NCBI GenBank assembly: GCA_913060645.1
Contig: CAJXSW010000003.1
Coordinates: 1-61,420, forward strand
From: an uncultured Dokdonia sp.
Lineage (GTDB): Bacteria; Bacteroidota; Bacteroidia; Flavobacteriales; Flavobacteriaceae
Length of the DNA: 61,420 nucleotides
Reading direction: 5' to 3'
Shown here: positions 44,935-53,603 of the stretch, piece after piece
Layout of the letters: every line of letters begins with the position of its first letter
How positions within the stretch are numbered: position 1 is the first letter of the stretch
Program-made: the position numbers and the translations under genes
Notes under the pieces: model-generated
Told to the model about the DNA's origin: nothing
Database searches by the model: none
Seen by the model: only the letters and a program-made list of their open reading frames with translations

Positions 44935-45350
44935 TAATCGAGTGCTAGGGGTGTGTATTTTCTGTAAGTATATATGAGTCCATCTTCATTGATTAAGACA
45001 AGCTCATCTGTAGTTGCTTTCTTTACGGTTTCTTGCCAGGTGTCCATCGGGGTAGCATATTCTAGTAGTAATAAATCATCCTTGTAAACTACATTGATGT
45101 TTTCGCTAGATTGAGACGTTGTAAATTCTCCTACTACGTTAGGTTGTACTTTTTTACGAACACCCTTTCCGTCTGCATTTACCTCAAAGAAGTCAATATT
45201 CTGACTCATGCTGAACTCTTTTACTTGTCCGTTAGGATTTTCTATAGAAGCAATTTCCCAATAACCGCTTATGTGGCTTAGTTTTTCCTCATTAGACTGT
45301 GTGCAGCCTAGAGTGAGAGCTAGAATGAGTAGTAGATATAAATTTTTCAC
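44934..45350 (-). CDS. Lipocalin-like lipoprotein
   Basis: 138 residues. Lipobox with Cys16 (LTLGC), then a small beta-rich domain starting HISGYWEIASIENPNGQVKEF, the opening usual in lipocalin-like (DUF4923/lipocalin_4 style) Bacteroidetes lipoproteins. The ligand and partner are unknown. It is the middle gene of recF-lipoprotein-DUF721. Confidence 0.8.
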   Translation of the reverse strand: MKNLYLLLILALTLGCTQSNEEKLSHISGYWEIASIENPNGQVKEFSMSQNIDFFEVNADGKGVRKKVQPNVVGEFTTSQSSENINVVYKDDLLLLEYATPMDTWQETVKKATTDELVLINEDGLIYTYRKYTPLALD

Positions 45351-45397
45351 GAAAGTGTACTAAAAGTTGAAATGCAAAATACGATAAAAAGAATGTC

Positions 45398-46489
45398 TTA
45401 TTGAGCGCGTTCCAGATGAAAAAGCTCATAACTCTGATGAATATTTTTAACCACACTTTCCGTGCGTTCCGGATGGGTGTCACTTATGAATAGTTGGCCA
45501 AAATCATTGGTGTTTACTAGTTCAATGATGTGTTGCACTCGACTTTCATCTAGCTTGTCAAAAATATCATCGAGTAGCAGTAGCGGCGTGGTGCCACTTT
45601 CTTGCTTTATAAAATCAAACTGTGCTAGTTTTAAGGCGATGAGATATGATTTTTGCTGACCTTGACTTCCAAACTTTTTTACGGGATGACCATTAATTTC
45701 AAACTGCAAGTCGTCTTTATGAATACCTACGCTTGTGTATTGTAAGGAGCGATCTTTTGCTAGTGCATTAGTAAGTGAGTGCTTGAGTGGCATTTCGCTT
45801 AGGGTACTGCTGTAAGTGAGAGTGACGTGTTCTGTACCGCCACTTATCGCTTTGTAGCGCTCGTTAAATATAGGAGCAAAGCGTTCTAAAAACTGTTTGC
45901 GCTTTTCAAAAATAGGAGTTCCAAAGCCCTCTAGTTGCTCATTGTAAACGGCGAGTGTATCTGCATTAAAGGTGCTATTTGCTGCAAAATATTTAAGCAG
46001 CGCATTTCTTTGGGCAAGTATTTTGGTATATCCTAGTAGGTTAGATAGGTAACTTTTATCACTTTGTGAGATTACGCCATCTATAAATTTACGGCGGGTG
46101 TCGCTTCCTTCGGTAATAAGATCTCTATCTGCTGGTGAGATAATAACAAGTGGTAAAAAGCCTATGTGATCTGCAAAACGCTCGTATATCTTAGCATTGC
46201 GTTTTATTACTTTCTTGCTACCTTTTTTTGCGCTAACCACGACTTTCTCATCACGGCCTTCTTTTTCATAAACACCGTTTACTACAAAGAAATCTGCATC
46301 GTGATTTATATTCTGACTAGTAACGGGATTAAAGTAGCTTTTACCAAAGGATAAATGGTAAATCGCATCGAGTATATTAGTCTTCCCCACGCCGTTATTT
46401 CCGACGAAACAATTTATTTTTGCATCAAAGGTAAAGTCCTTGGACTCAAAATTCTTGTAGTTGATAAGGGAGAGAGATTTCAGAATCAT
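45398..46489 (-). CDS. recF: DNA replication and repair protein RecF
   Basis: 363 residues from ATG 46489. The frame extends to 46561, but the family starts with MxLKxLxLxNYKNF, which matches the inner ATG. Walker A is GNNGVGKTN (about 33-41), the ABC-type signature FGSQGQQKS (about 275-283) and Walker [13 protein letters not shown]. RecF helps RecOR load RecA at gaps. It lies upstream of the lipoprotein and DUF721 genes on the same strand. Confidence 0.96.
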   Translation of the reverse strand: MILKSLSLINYKNFESKDFTFDAKINCFVGNNGVGKTNILDAIYHLSFGKSYFNPVTSQNINHDADFFVVNGVYEKEGRDEKVVVSAKKGSKKVIKRNAKIYERFADHIGFLPLVIISPADRDLITEGSDTRRKFIDGVISQSDKSYLSNLLGYTKILAQRNALLKYFAANSTFNADTLAVYNEQLEGFGTPIFEKRKQFLERFAPIFNERYKAISGGTEHVTLTYSSTLSEMPLKHSLTNALAKDRSLQYTSVGIHKDDLQFEINGHPVKKFGSQGQQKSYLIALKLAQFDFIKQESGTTPLLLLDDIFDKLDESRVQHIIELVNTNDFGQLFISDTHPERTESVVKNIHQSYELFHLERAQ

Positions 46490-46632
46490 AGGGTGGTGTA
46501 GGTGTGCAACGCTTTTGCAAAAGCTTAGTACATCTAGTAATAGTGCTTTATTAGTCTTCAAAATTAAGCATTAATTTCCCTTTCATAATTCAATAAATAT
46601 TATATTTTTGCCCGACTAATAAACGACGAAAT

Positions 46633-47418
46633 ATGGCAACATATAATAAAAGAGGATATAAATCGAAAACGAAGCCTGAAAAGGAAGAAGTTGAAGAGTT
46701 TATAGATGATAGCGAAAGCACAACGGCAGAGGTCTTTGGATCACTAGATGAAGGAGCGAATAAAGCAGAGGAGTGGTTTGAAAAAAACCAAAAACCTGTG
46801 ATAGGAGTTATCATAGCTATCCTTGTGATTGCTTTATTGTATCTAGCATACAGTAAATTTGTTGCAGAACCTGCAAGAGCAGAAGCAGCAAATGAGCTTG
46901 TAGTTGCTCAAGAAAGCTTTACAACAGCACTAGAAGCAACAAATACTTCTGTTAAAGATTCACTTTACATGGTGGCACTTAATGGAAAGAACGGTAAATA
47001 TGGTCTTCTAGACGTGGCAGATAACTATGGAGGTACTCCTTCTGGTAACCTTGCTCACTATTATGCTGGAATGTCTTACCTTGAGATTAAAGATTATCAA
47101 AACGCAATTACTCACTTGCAAGATTTTTCTAGTGATGATAAAATGCTAGCGCCACTTGCAAAAGGAGCAATAGGTGACGCATTCATGCAACTAGGTCAAG
47201 CAGATGAGGCTCTTGATTATTATGAGAAAGCAGCAGGGATGAACGCAAATGACTTTACAACACCGCGTTTCTTATTTAAAGCAGGTGTAGCGGCAATCGA
47301 TCTAGGAAAGATGGATGCAGCAGTAAAGCATCTTACTCGTATTAAAGAAGAGTATGCAACATCTGAGTATGCAAGTCAAGTAGACTTATACTTAGGTCGC
47401 GCGCAAGCAGCAAAATAA
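46633..47418 (+). CDS. Membrane-anchored tetratricopeptide protein (YfgM-like)
   Basis: 261 residues. An acidic cytoplasmic N-terminus (about 1-52), one membrane helix (VIGVIIAILVIALLYLAYSKF, about 55-75), then TPR-like helix pairs (LAHYYAGMSYLEIKDYQNAI, AIGDAFMQLGQADEALDYY, FKAGVAAIDLGKMDAAVKHL). This layout is that of YfgM, an inner-membrane helper of periplasmic chaperones. A TATTTTTG box at 46603-46610 lies 23 bases before the start. Followed by ribH after 50 bases. Confidence 0.85.
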   Translation: MATYNKRGYKSKTKPEKEEVEEFIDDSESTTAEVFGSLDEGANKAEEWFEKNQKPVIGVIIAILVIALLYLAYSKFVAEPARAEAANELVVAQESFTTALEATNTSVKDSLYMVALNGKNGKYGLLDVADNYGGTPSGNLAHYYAGMSYLEIKDYQNAITHLQDFSSDDKMLAPLAKGAIGDAFMQLGQADEALDYYEKAAGMNANDFTTPRFLFKAGVAAIDLGKMDAAVKHLTRIKEEYATSEYASQVDLYLGRAQAAK

Positions 47419-47468
47419 CATAGTCTAGCGCATTTATAATGCACTATACTATAACATAAATTACTATT

Positions 47469-47966
47469 ATGGCAACAGCAGGTAACAACCTCTCGGCCTA
47501 TGATAAAGCAACCATCCCAAACTCGAAAGACTTCAAGTTTGGGATTGTTGTTTCTGAGTGGAACGATGAGATCACAGAAGGACTCTTTAAAGGCGCATTT
47601 GACGCTTTAAAGGATTGTGGAGCGATTAACGACAACATTGTGCGCTGGAATGTTCCAGGAGCATTTGAGCTCATCTATGGAGCTAAAAAGATGACACAAG
47701 CATATGATATGCTAGATGCTGTCATCGTTATCGGTACCGTAATTCAAGGTGAGACTAAGCATTTTGATTTTGTATGTGAAGGAGTGACTCAAGGAATTAA
47801 GGACCTAAACTTACAACAAGATATTCCCGTGATTTTCTGTGTGCTTACAGATAATAACATAGAGCAGTCCAGAGCTCGTAGTGGCGGTATACATGGCAAT
47901 AAAGGAACAGAAGCAGCGATTGCAGCTATAAAAATGGCGCAATTGAGAAAAGATGCAAAGTTCTAA
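47469..47966 (+). CDS. ribH: 6,7-dimethyl-8-ribityllumazine synthase
   Basis: 165 residues, normal for lumazine synthase. VPGAFELIYGAKKM (about 57) and GTVIQGETKHFDFVCEGV (about 88), which holds the catalytic His, are unmistakable, as is the C-terminal GNKGTEAA. It forms 6,7-dimethyl-8-ribityllumazine, the riboflavin precursor, in a 60-subunit or pentameric shell. It follows the TPR gene. Confidence 0.97.
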   Translation: MATAGNNLSAYDKATIPNSKDFKFGIVVSEWNDEITEGLFKGAFDALKDCGAINDNIVRWNVPGAFELIYGAKKMTQAYDMLDAVIVIGTVIQGETKHFDFVCEGVTQGIKDLNLQQDIPVIFCVLTDNNIEQSRARSGGIHGNKGTEAAIAAIKMAQLRKDAKF

Positions 47967-47979
47967 ATTTTGTAGGGTC

Positions 47980-47997
47980 ACGCTTTCGCGAAAGCGT
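47980..47997. repeat. 18-base palindrome around TTTCGCGAAA
   Basis: ACGC and GCGT arms both present; it lies 14 bases past the ribH stop, with no T-run, so it is not a terminator. Confidence 0.95.
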
Positions 47998-48146
47998 AAT
48001 AAACAAACAACAATCTATTATATCACATAGTGGTTGTCGTGCTATTTGTGGTTCCTTTTGATATGATTGTTCTTAATTCTCTAGGGAGAATCAATGGAAC
48101 GGTACGCTTTTTGGATACGAAATTGTATCTTTGAAACAATAGTATT

Positions 48147-48434
48147 ATGGGAATTATAAAACGCACAAATAAGAAGTATAGTTACGAGCCGCGCTATTAT
48201 AATAGCGATAAGGAAGGGAGCCCTTTTAAGATAGAAGGACGCTTTGATGAGCACCGTAAAACGCTCGACTACAACGGTGGACTAAAGAAAAAAATTACTA
48301 CTGCGTGGGACGAGCTCCAAGAAAGTCGTAAAGGTGGATATAACCGTACAATCGCCATTATATTCATTCTCATGGTATTATTATTTCTTTGGATTATAGA
48401 CTTCGACTTATCCATATTTACAAATCCGCTATAA
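48147..48434 (+). CDS. Small single-helix membrane protein of unknown function
   Basis: 95 residues. The first 70 are charged (MGIIKRTNKKYSYEPRYYN, then KIEGRFDEHRKTLDYNGGLKKKI), followed by one membrane helix (TIAIIFILMVLLFLWIIDF) near the C-terminus, so it is probably a tail-anchored inner-membrane protein. The gene is often found between ribH and mutL in Flavobacteria and has been labelled a riboflavin synthase subunit because of its position; nothing in the sequence supports that. A TATCTTTG box lies at 48126-48133. It is 12 bases before mutL. Confidence 0.8.
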   Translation: MGIIKRTNKKYSYEPRYYNSDKEGSPFKIEGRFDEHRKTLDYNGGLKKKITTAWDELQESRKGGYNRTIAIIFILMVLLFLWIIDFDLSIFTNPL

Positions 48435-48446
48435 CCGTAAGTCCTA

Positions 48447-50321
48447 ATGGCAGACATTATTAAACTCTTACCCGATCACGTAGCAAACCAGATCGCTGCG
48501 GGAGAAGTTGTGCAGCGCCCAGCTTCTGTGGTTAAGGAATTACTTGAGAATGCTATAGATGCAGGAGCATCTACCATTAAACTTATAGTAAAAGATGCTG
48601 GTAAAACCCTGATCCAAATCATAGATGATGGAAAAGGAATGAGTGACACCGATGCTCGCATGAGTTTTGAACGTCACGCTACATCTAAGATTACTACAGC
48701 AGATGATTTATTTAATTTAAATACAAAAGGTTTCCGTGGGGAAGCACTTGCATCTATTGCCGCAGTTGCTCATGTAGAACTTAAGACGCGTCCAGAAGGA
48801 GCAGAGGTAGGAACGCGCATAGAGATAGAAGGGAGTAAGATTAATGCACAAGAGGTTTGTGCTACGCCTAAGGGAACTTCACTTTCTGTAAAAAACCTGT
48901 TTTTTAATATTCCAGCGAGACGTAATTTTTTAAAATCTAATAGTGTTGAGCTGCGTCATGTAATTGACGAGTTTCAACGTGTTTCACTTGCACATCCAGA
49001 TATTGCTTTTGCAATGTATCACAATGAGGGTGAGTTGTTTCAATTGCCTCAAGGGAATCTTAAACAGCGTATTGTGGCTATTTTTGGAGGTAAGACTAAT
49101 GAGAAATTAGTTCCTGTTCAAGAAGAGACAGACATTCTTACCATAAACGGATTTGTAGTAAAACCTGAGTTTTCTAAGAAGACACGAGGAGAGCAGTTTT
49201 TCTTTGTAAACGACCGTTTTATAAAAAGCGCTTATCTTAACCATGCTGTAACCGCAGCTTTTGATGGTCTCTTGCCAGAAAGAGCTAGAGCGAGTTACTT
49301 TTTATACCTCAAGGTAGATCCAAGTACGATTGATATCAATATACATCCTACTAAGACGGAGATAAAGTTTGATGACGAGCATGCATTATATGCAATGCTG
49401 CGCAGTACTATCAAGCATAGTTTAGGGCAATTTAGTATTGCGCCGGTGCTTGATTTTAATCGCGATAGCGAACTTGATACTCCTTACGATTATAAAAATA
49501 AGGGCATTGTCACACCTAAGATAGAAGTAGACCGGACATTTAATCCTTTTGAAAACGTAGCACCACCAAAACGTGGAGCGCAACGTCCAGAATTTGAGAA
49601 GCCTAGTGCTGCTGGGTGGGAGAATATGTATGAAGGGATGGAATCTCAAGCAACTGCCGTAAGTACCATGACTTTTGAAAAAGAGGTAAGTACTCCAGAT
49701 ATGTTTGAGAGCGGACTTAACGGTGCGATGCAAAATATATCGACTTCACCTTCTCAAGATGAATCATCTACGTACCAACTTAATAATAAATACATAGTTA
49801 GTACCATCAAAAGTGGGATGGTGATTATAGATCAGCATAGAGCGCATCAGCGTGTCCTTTATGAAGAGTTCTTGCGTAACATCACAGTAAAGGAATCTGT
49901 GAGTCAGCAGTTGTTATTTCCTTTAACGTTAGCGTACAGTACTACAGAACTAGCACTTATTGAAGAACTCAAAGCTGGACTAGAAAACACAGGTTTTATC
50001 TTTGGAACTATAAGTGGAGATATTCTTGAAATAAATGGAATTCCTACATCTATCACAGAGAGCCAAGTGCCGGTTGTGATAGACCAATTATTGAGTGATC
50101 TTGAAAACGAGGTGCCAGATAGTGGCTTTAGTCAAACGGACACACTAGCCAAGAGTATGGCAAAAAGTCTAGCTGTAAAAGGAGGAGTGTCTTTAGATAA
50201 TATGTCAAGAGAGCATCTTGTAAATAGTCTTTTTGCTTGTAAAGAACCGAGTATTTCACCTACTAATCGCAAGACGTTTGTGACCATGACAAGTGAAGAC
50301 TTAGAAAGAAAATTTAAGTAG
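48447..50321 (+). CDS. mutL: DNA mismatch repair protein MutL
   Basis: 624 residues. N-terminal GHKL ATPase (ENAIDAGAS, DDGKGM, TKGFRGEALASI), then a linker rich in Pro, Ser and Thr (about 350-440) and a C-terminal dimerisation domain. Where endonuclease-type MutL has DQHA-x2-E-x4-E, this reads DQHRAHQRVLYE: Ala is Arg and the first Glu is Gln. The C-terminal CPHGRP motif is also missing. Nicking activity is therefore doubtful. Probably one transcript with the two rhomboid genes (3- and 10-base gaps). Confidence 0.95.
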   Translation: MADIIKLLPDHVANQIAAGEVVQRPASVVKELLENAIDAGASTIKLIVKDAGKTLIQIIDDGKGMSDTDARMSFERHATSKITTADDLFNLNTKGFRGEALASIAAVAHVELKTRPEGAEVGTRIEIEGSKINAQEVCATPKGTSLSVKNLFFNIPARRNFLKSNSVELRHVIDEFQRVSLAHPDIAFAMYHNEGELFQLPQGNLKQRIVAIFGGKTNEKLVPVQEETDILTINGFVVKPEFSKKTRGEQFFFVNDRFIKSAYLNHAVTAAFDGLLPERARASYFLYLKVDPSTIDINIHPTKTEIKFDDEHALYAMLRSTIKHSLGQFSIAPVLDFNRDSELDTPYDYKNKGIVTPKIEVDRTFNPFENVAPPKRGAQRPEFEKPSAAGWENMYEGMESQATAVSTMTFEKEVSTPDMFESGLNGAMQNISTSPSQDESSTYQLNNKYIVSTIKSGMVIIDQHRAHQRVLYEEFLRNITVKESVSQQLLFPLTLAYSTTELALIEELKAGLENTGFIFGTISGDILEINGIPTSITESQVPVVIDQLLSDLENEVPDSGFSQTDTLAKSMAKSLAVKGGVSLDNMSREHLVNSLFACKEPSISPTNRKTFVTMTSEDLERKFK

Positions 50322-50323
50322 GT

Positions 50324-51058
50324 ATGGGAAGAATAACTGAAACAGTAAAAATACTACTGATAGTTAATGTGATTTTCTATCTAGGATCTTTGTTTATTAT
50401 AAAGCCAGATCCAGCAATGCAATTATTTGCATTGTGGTTTGTTGAAAATCCTAGCTGGCAAGTATGGCAGCCACTCACGCATATGTTTATGCATGACATG
50501 GGAAGCCCTATGCACATACTTTTTAATATGTATGCGCTTTGGATGTTTGGAAGCCCTATAGAAAATGCACTTGGACAAAAGCGATTTATATTCTTTTATT
50601 TTTCGGCAGGTCTTGGAGCAGCTCTGATACATACACTGGTTAACTATTATCATTTTAATAGCGCAAGTGATGCTATAATGGCTTTAGGCTTTAATGCTGG
50701 CGATATAAAAAGTATTCTAAGTACAGGTTCATTTAGCGAAGTTATACCCAGAGAAACCGCCCAAGAGTTATATGAATCTTTTGCTGTGCCTGCAGTTGGT
50801 GCATCTGGTGCAATAATGGGATTACTTGTAGCGTTTGGGATGTTATTTCCTAATGCCTCATTGGGATTACTATTTATTCCTGTACCTATCAAGGCAAAAT
50901 ACTTTATCCCTATCATTGTAGGGATAGATTTATTTTCTGGAGTAACAGGCTTCTCAATTTTTGGGGCAAACATTGCACATTGGGCTCACTTTGGTGGTGC
51001 TTTATTTGGATTTGTAATGATGTTTTACTGGAAGAAAAAAGGATTAGGTCAATATTGA
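50324..51058 (+). CDS. Rhomboid family intramembrane serine protease 1
   Basis: 244 residues, six to seven helices. The catalytic Ser is in GASGAIMG (about 164-171, GxSG) and the His in NIAHWAHFGGALFG (about 220). HMFMHD-x-GSPMHILFNMYALWMFG carries the H-x-x-x-N pattern of the oxyanion side. It should cut membrane protein helices. It includes an insertion (about 110-145) between helices. Substrate unknown. First of two rhomboids in tandem after mutL. Confidence 0.93.
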   Translation: MGRITETVKILLIVNVIFYLGSLFIIKPDPAMQLFALWFVENPSWQVWQPLTHMFMHDMGSPMHILFNMYALWMFGSPIENALGQKRFIFFYFSAGLGAALIHTLVNYYHFNSASDAIMALGFNAGDIKSILSTGSFSEVIPRETAQELYESFAVPAVGASGAIMGLLVAFGMLFPNASLGLLFIPVPIKAKYFIPIIVGIDLFSGVTGFSIFGANIAHWAHFGGALFGFVMMFYWKKKGLGQY

Positions 51059-51067
51059 TATTTACAT

Positions 51068-51952
51068 ATGGCAAATACATCACTAGCATATAAATATAGT
51101 ACCGCAAACATTGCAATCAAATTGATTGTAATCAATGTAGCTGTGTACTTGCTTTTTAATATCGTTCCATGGATATCTGGTTTAGGATCAGATTTTTTTA
51201 GTAGATACTTTGTATTGCCATCAGACTTTGTGAGATTCTTACAGCAGCCGTGGAGTATACTTACGTATGCTTTTTTACATGCTGGTTTTGGGCATTTGTT
51301 CTGGAATATGGTCTGGCTTTATGTCTTCTCAAGGTTTGTGTTAAACATCTTTTCTGAAAAGAAATTTATTGCAATTTACCTTCTGGGTGCTATCGCTGGA
51401 GGTACACTTTTTGCATTACTATACAATGTTCTCCCAGCGTTTAGAGGTACAGGTGTGTTGCTAGGTGCAAGCGCAGCTGTAAATGCAATTGTGGTTTTCA
51501 TAGGGACATATACACCTAATGCAGAGATAAGGATATTTACATTTAACATCAAGCTCTGGTGGATTGCTGTGTTTGTAGTGCTTAGAGATCTATTAATGTT
51601 AGATTCTGGAAACGCTGGCGGATTAATATCTCACTTAGGTGGTGCGGCCTTTGGATTTATATATGCAAAGCAATTACTTAAAGGTAATGACATTGGATTG
51701 TGGTTTGAAAAAATCATGGATTCAGTAACGGGCTGGTTTACTAAAACACCTAAAAAAGAAAAGAAATCTCCACTTCGTACGGTACATAGAACAGCAAAGA
51801 ATGCGGGATCTAAAACAAGAAGTACTGCAACTGGATCAAAATCTGAGCAGCAACAACGCATAGATGCTATTCTAGATAAGATTAGTAAAAGCGGTTACGA
51901 TAGTCTGTCTAAGGCTGAGAAGGATTTTTTATTTAAAGCCGGTAAGGAATAA
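51068..51952 (+). CDS. Rhomboid family intramembrane protease 2
   Basis: 294 residues. Again six helices; FLHAGFGHLFWNMVWLYVFS, GTGVLLGASAAVNAIVVF (Ser of GAS, but with A where the usual GxSG has a final Gly) and LISHLGGAAFGF with the His. A C-terminal soluble tail of about 75 residues is basic and Ser/Thr rich, ending with a helix-turn segment (RIDAILDKISKSGYDSLSKAEKDFL) often seen in Bacteroidetes rhomboids. The substitution in the Ser loop leaves its activity uncertain. 10 bases after rhomboid 1. Confidence 0.9.
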   Translation: MANTSLAYKYSTANIAIKLIVINVAVYLLFNIVPWISGLGSDFFSRYFVLPSDFVRFLQQPWSILTYAFLHAGFGHLFWNMVWLYVFSRFVLNIFSEKKFIAIYLLGAIAGGTLFALLYNVLPAFRGTGVLLGASAAVNAIVVFIGTYTPNAEIRIFTFNIKLWWIAVFVVLRDLLMLDSGNAGGLISHLGGAAFGFIYAKQLLKGNDIGLWFEKIMDSVTGWFTKTPKKEKKSPLRTVHRTAKNAGSKTRSTATGSKSEQQQRIDAILDKISKSGYDSLSKAEKDFLFKAGKE

Positions 51953-51955
51953 GAG

Positions 51956-52981
51956 ATGAAAAAGCTCGAATTCTTCGGTAAGATCATCTTCTTTATAAAT
52001 AGCATATTTGCCGTACTCCTACTAGCTAGTTATTTATTACCATTTATACCTCCACATATCTTTCCAGCACTTTCAGTGCTTAGCCTTGTGCTTCCTGTAT
52101 TGCTTATCATCAACTTCTTGTTCTTGATGTATTGGCTTTTCAGAGGAAGGAAGCAATTGTTATTATCTGCTATTATTCTAGCCTTAGGGATTACACATAT
52201 TTTCTCTCTTGTACGTATAGGTGGAGGTGAAGATATAGATGATGGAACCACATTAAAAGTGCTTACCTATAATGTGCGACAGTTTAATATTCATGGTTGG
52301 TCTGATGAGGTGAAAGTAGGTGAACGTACCATACAGCTAATCTCAGATAAAAACCCTGATGTCATTTCTTTCCAAGAATATTACCCAGGATTTAAACCTG
52401 ATGAGAAGGTTTATCCTTATGAGTACAAAGTGATGAAATCACCTAGTAAATCTTTTGGTCAGGTAATTTTTTCAAAATATCCAATTATCAATAGTGGTTC
52501 ATTGGATTTTGAAAATACTGGTAATAATGGGATTTATGCAGATATAGCGACTGCTACTGATACAGTAAGAGTGTATAATATGCATTTTCAATCTTTCAGT
52601 TTATCTCCTAATCTAGCAAACTTGCAAAAGGAGAACTCAAAAAAATTACTGGGTAGATTGGGTCAAGCTTTTGAAAAGCAAGAAACTCAGGTTGCTAAGT
52701 TTTTAAATAACGAAGCTACATCTCCCTATCCAGTTATCGTAACTGGCGATTTTAATAATAGCGCTACTTCTTATATGTATCGCAAGGTGAAAGGTGATAA
52801 GGTTGACGCTTTCGCGAAAGCGGGATCAGGAACGGGAGCAACCTTCTGGTTTGACATCATTCCTTTACGCATAGACTTCATCTTAGTAGACGAGTCGTTG
52901 CCAGTCACAAACTTTGAAACCTACGATGTAGATTTAAGCGATCACAAGCCTTCTATGGCGACTCTTATGCTAGCTCGTTAG
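51956..52981 (+). CDS. Membrane-bound endonuclease/exonuclease/phosphatase family protein
   Basis: 341 residues. Three membrane helices at the N-terminus (about 10-30, 38-62, 68-85) are followed by an EEP domain with TYNVRQFN, SFQEYYPG (metal Glu), GDFNNS and SDHKPSMATL (catalytic His near the end). The substrate could be a phospholipid, a nucleic acid or another phosphodiester; the active site faces the cytoplasm or periplasm depending on topology. A palindrome reads AFAKA (about 285-289). Its end overlaps the convergent WbqC gene by 17 bases. Confidence 0.88.
   Translation: MKKLEFFGKIIFFINSIFAVLLLASYLLPFIPPHIFPALSVLSLVLPVLLIINFLFLMYWLFRGRKQLLLSAIILALGITHIFSLVRIGGGEDIDDGTTLKVLTYNVRQFNIHGWSDEVKVGERTIQLISDKNPDVISFQEYYPGFKPDEKVYPYEYKVMKSPSKSFGQVIFSKYPIINSGSLDFENTGNNGIYADIATATDTVRVYNMHFQSFSLSPNLANLQKENSKKLLGRLGQAFEKQETQVAKFLNNEATSPYPVIVTGDFNNSATSYMYRKVKGDKVDAFAKAGSGTGATFWFDIIPLRIDFILVDESLPVTNFETYDVDLSDHKPSMATLMLAR
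52807..52822. repeat. CGCTTTCGCGAAAGCG palindrome (coding)
   Basis: Full element in the EEP-family gene, read as A-F-A-K-A. Confidence 0.95.
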
Positions 52982-53600
52982 ATAGATCAACCTTTGCTAG
53001 ATAATCTTGTGCGCTAGGGCCTAAATTGAATAGTAAGTCAAGAATGGTTAGGTTAGATAAATACCCGTGATTCTCGTTAAAGAGTTGGTGATATTCTGGT
53101 AAAGGATAGCTCGGTTCTTTTTTTGCTTGAACGAGATCTCTATAATCTAATTGTTCAGGATTTTTAAAAAACTCTTCAGTAAGAATAGGTGTGATTTCTA
53201 GTTGCAAGCACTCCATAATAACAGCATGACAAGCGTTGTTAAAGTCTATAAGACTATCATAAGTGGTATGATATAAATGCTCAAAATCATCCTCATAATA
53301 CTCAAAATATGGTGAGGTTTGATATGCAATTTTTAGAGACCTCCAGTGATCACGCTGCCAGTGAAATTTATTCTCAATCTTCACATCATAATACTGCTGG
53401 CGCTCTGTTTTATCCTTTCGGTGAAGAATAGGAACAATGAGTGTTAACTCACCAGTAGATGTAGCAATCTTCATACGCGTGCGGTACGATTGCTTTTGAA
53501 AATTTCCTTTGGCTTCAATGTGAAGTTGTTCGGTTTGATAAATTACTGCGTATTGTATAATAGGAGCACAGTAGCCTACGGTAATAAGAGCTGGTTTCAT
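52965..53600 (-). CDS. WbqC family protein
   Basis: 211 residues, WbqC-like: GYCAPIIQYAVIYQ near the start, then SYRTRMKIATSTGELTLIVPI and FHWQRDHWRSLKIAYQTSPYFEYYEDDFEHLY, the conserved core. Members are found in polysaccharide clusters and in many Bacteroidetes genomes near lepB; their activity is unknown to me. Last gene of the parA-lepB operon, 3 bases after lepB, and overlapping the convergent EEP gene by 17 bases. Confidence 0.85.
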   Translation of the reverse strand: MKPALITVGYCAPIIQYAVIYQTEQLHIEAKGNFQKQSYRTRMKIATSTGELTLIVPILHRKDKTERQQYYDVKIENKFHWQRDHWRSLKIAYQTSPYFEYYEDDFEHLYHTTYDSLIDFNNACHAVIMECLQLEITPILTEEFFKNPEQLDYRDLVQAKKEPSYPLPEYHQLFNENHGYLSNLTILDLLFNLGPSAQDYLAKVDLSNELA

Positions 53601-53603
53601 AAA

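Noticed and set aside
48961-49010. parS-like bases in mutL (GTTTCAACGTGTTTCAC)
   Set aside because: Not palindromic and too many differences from the consensus.
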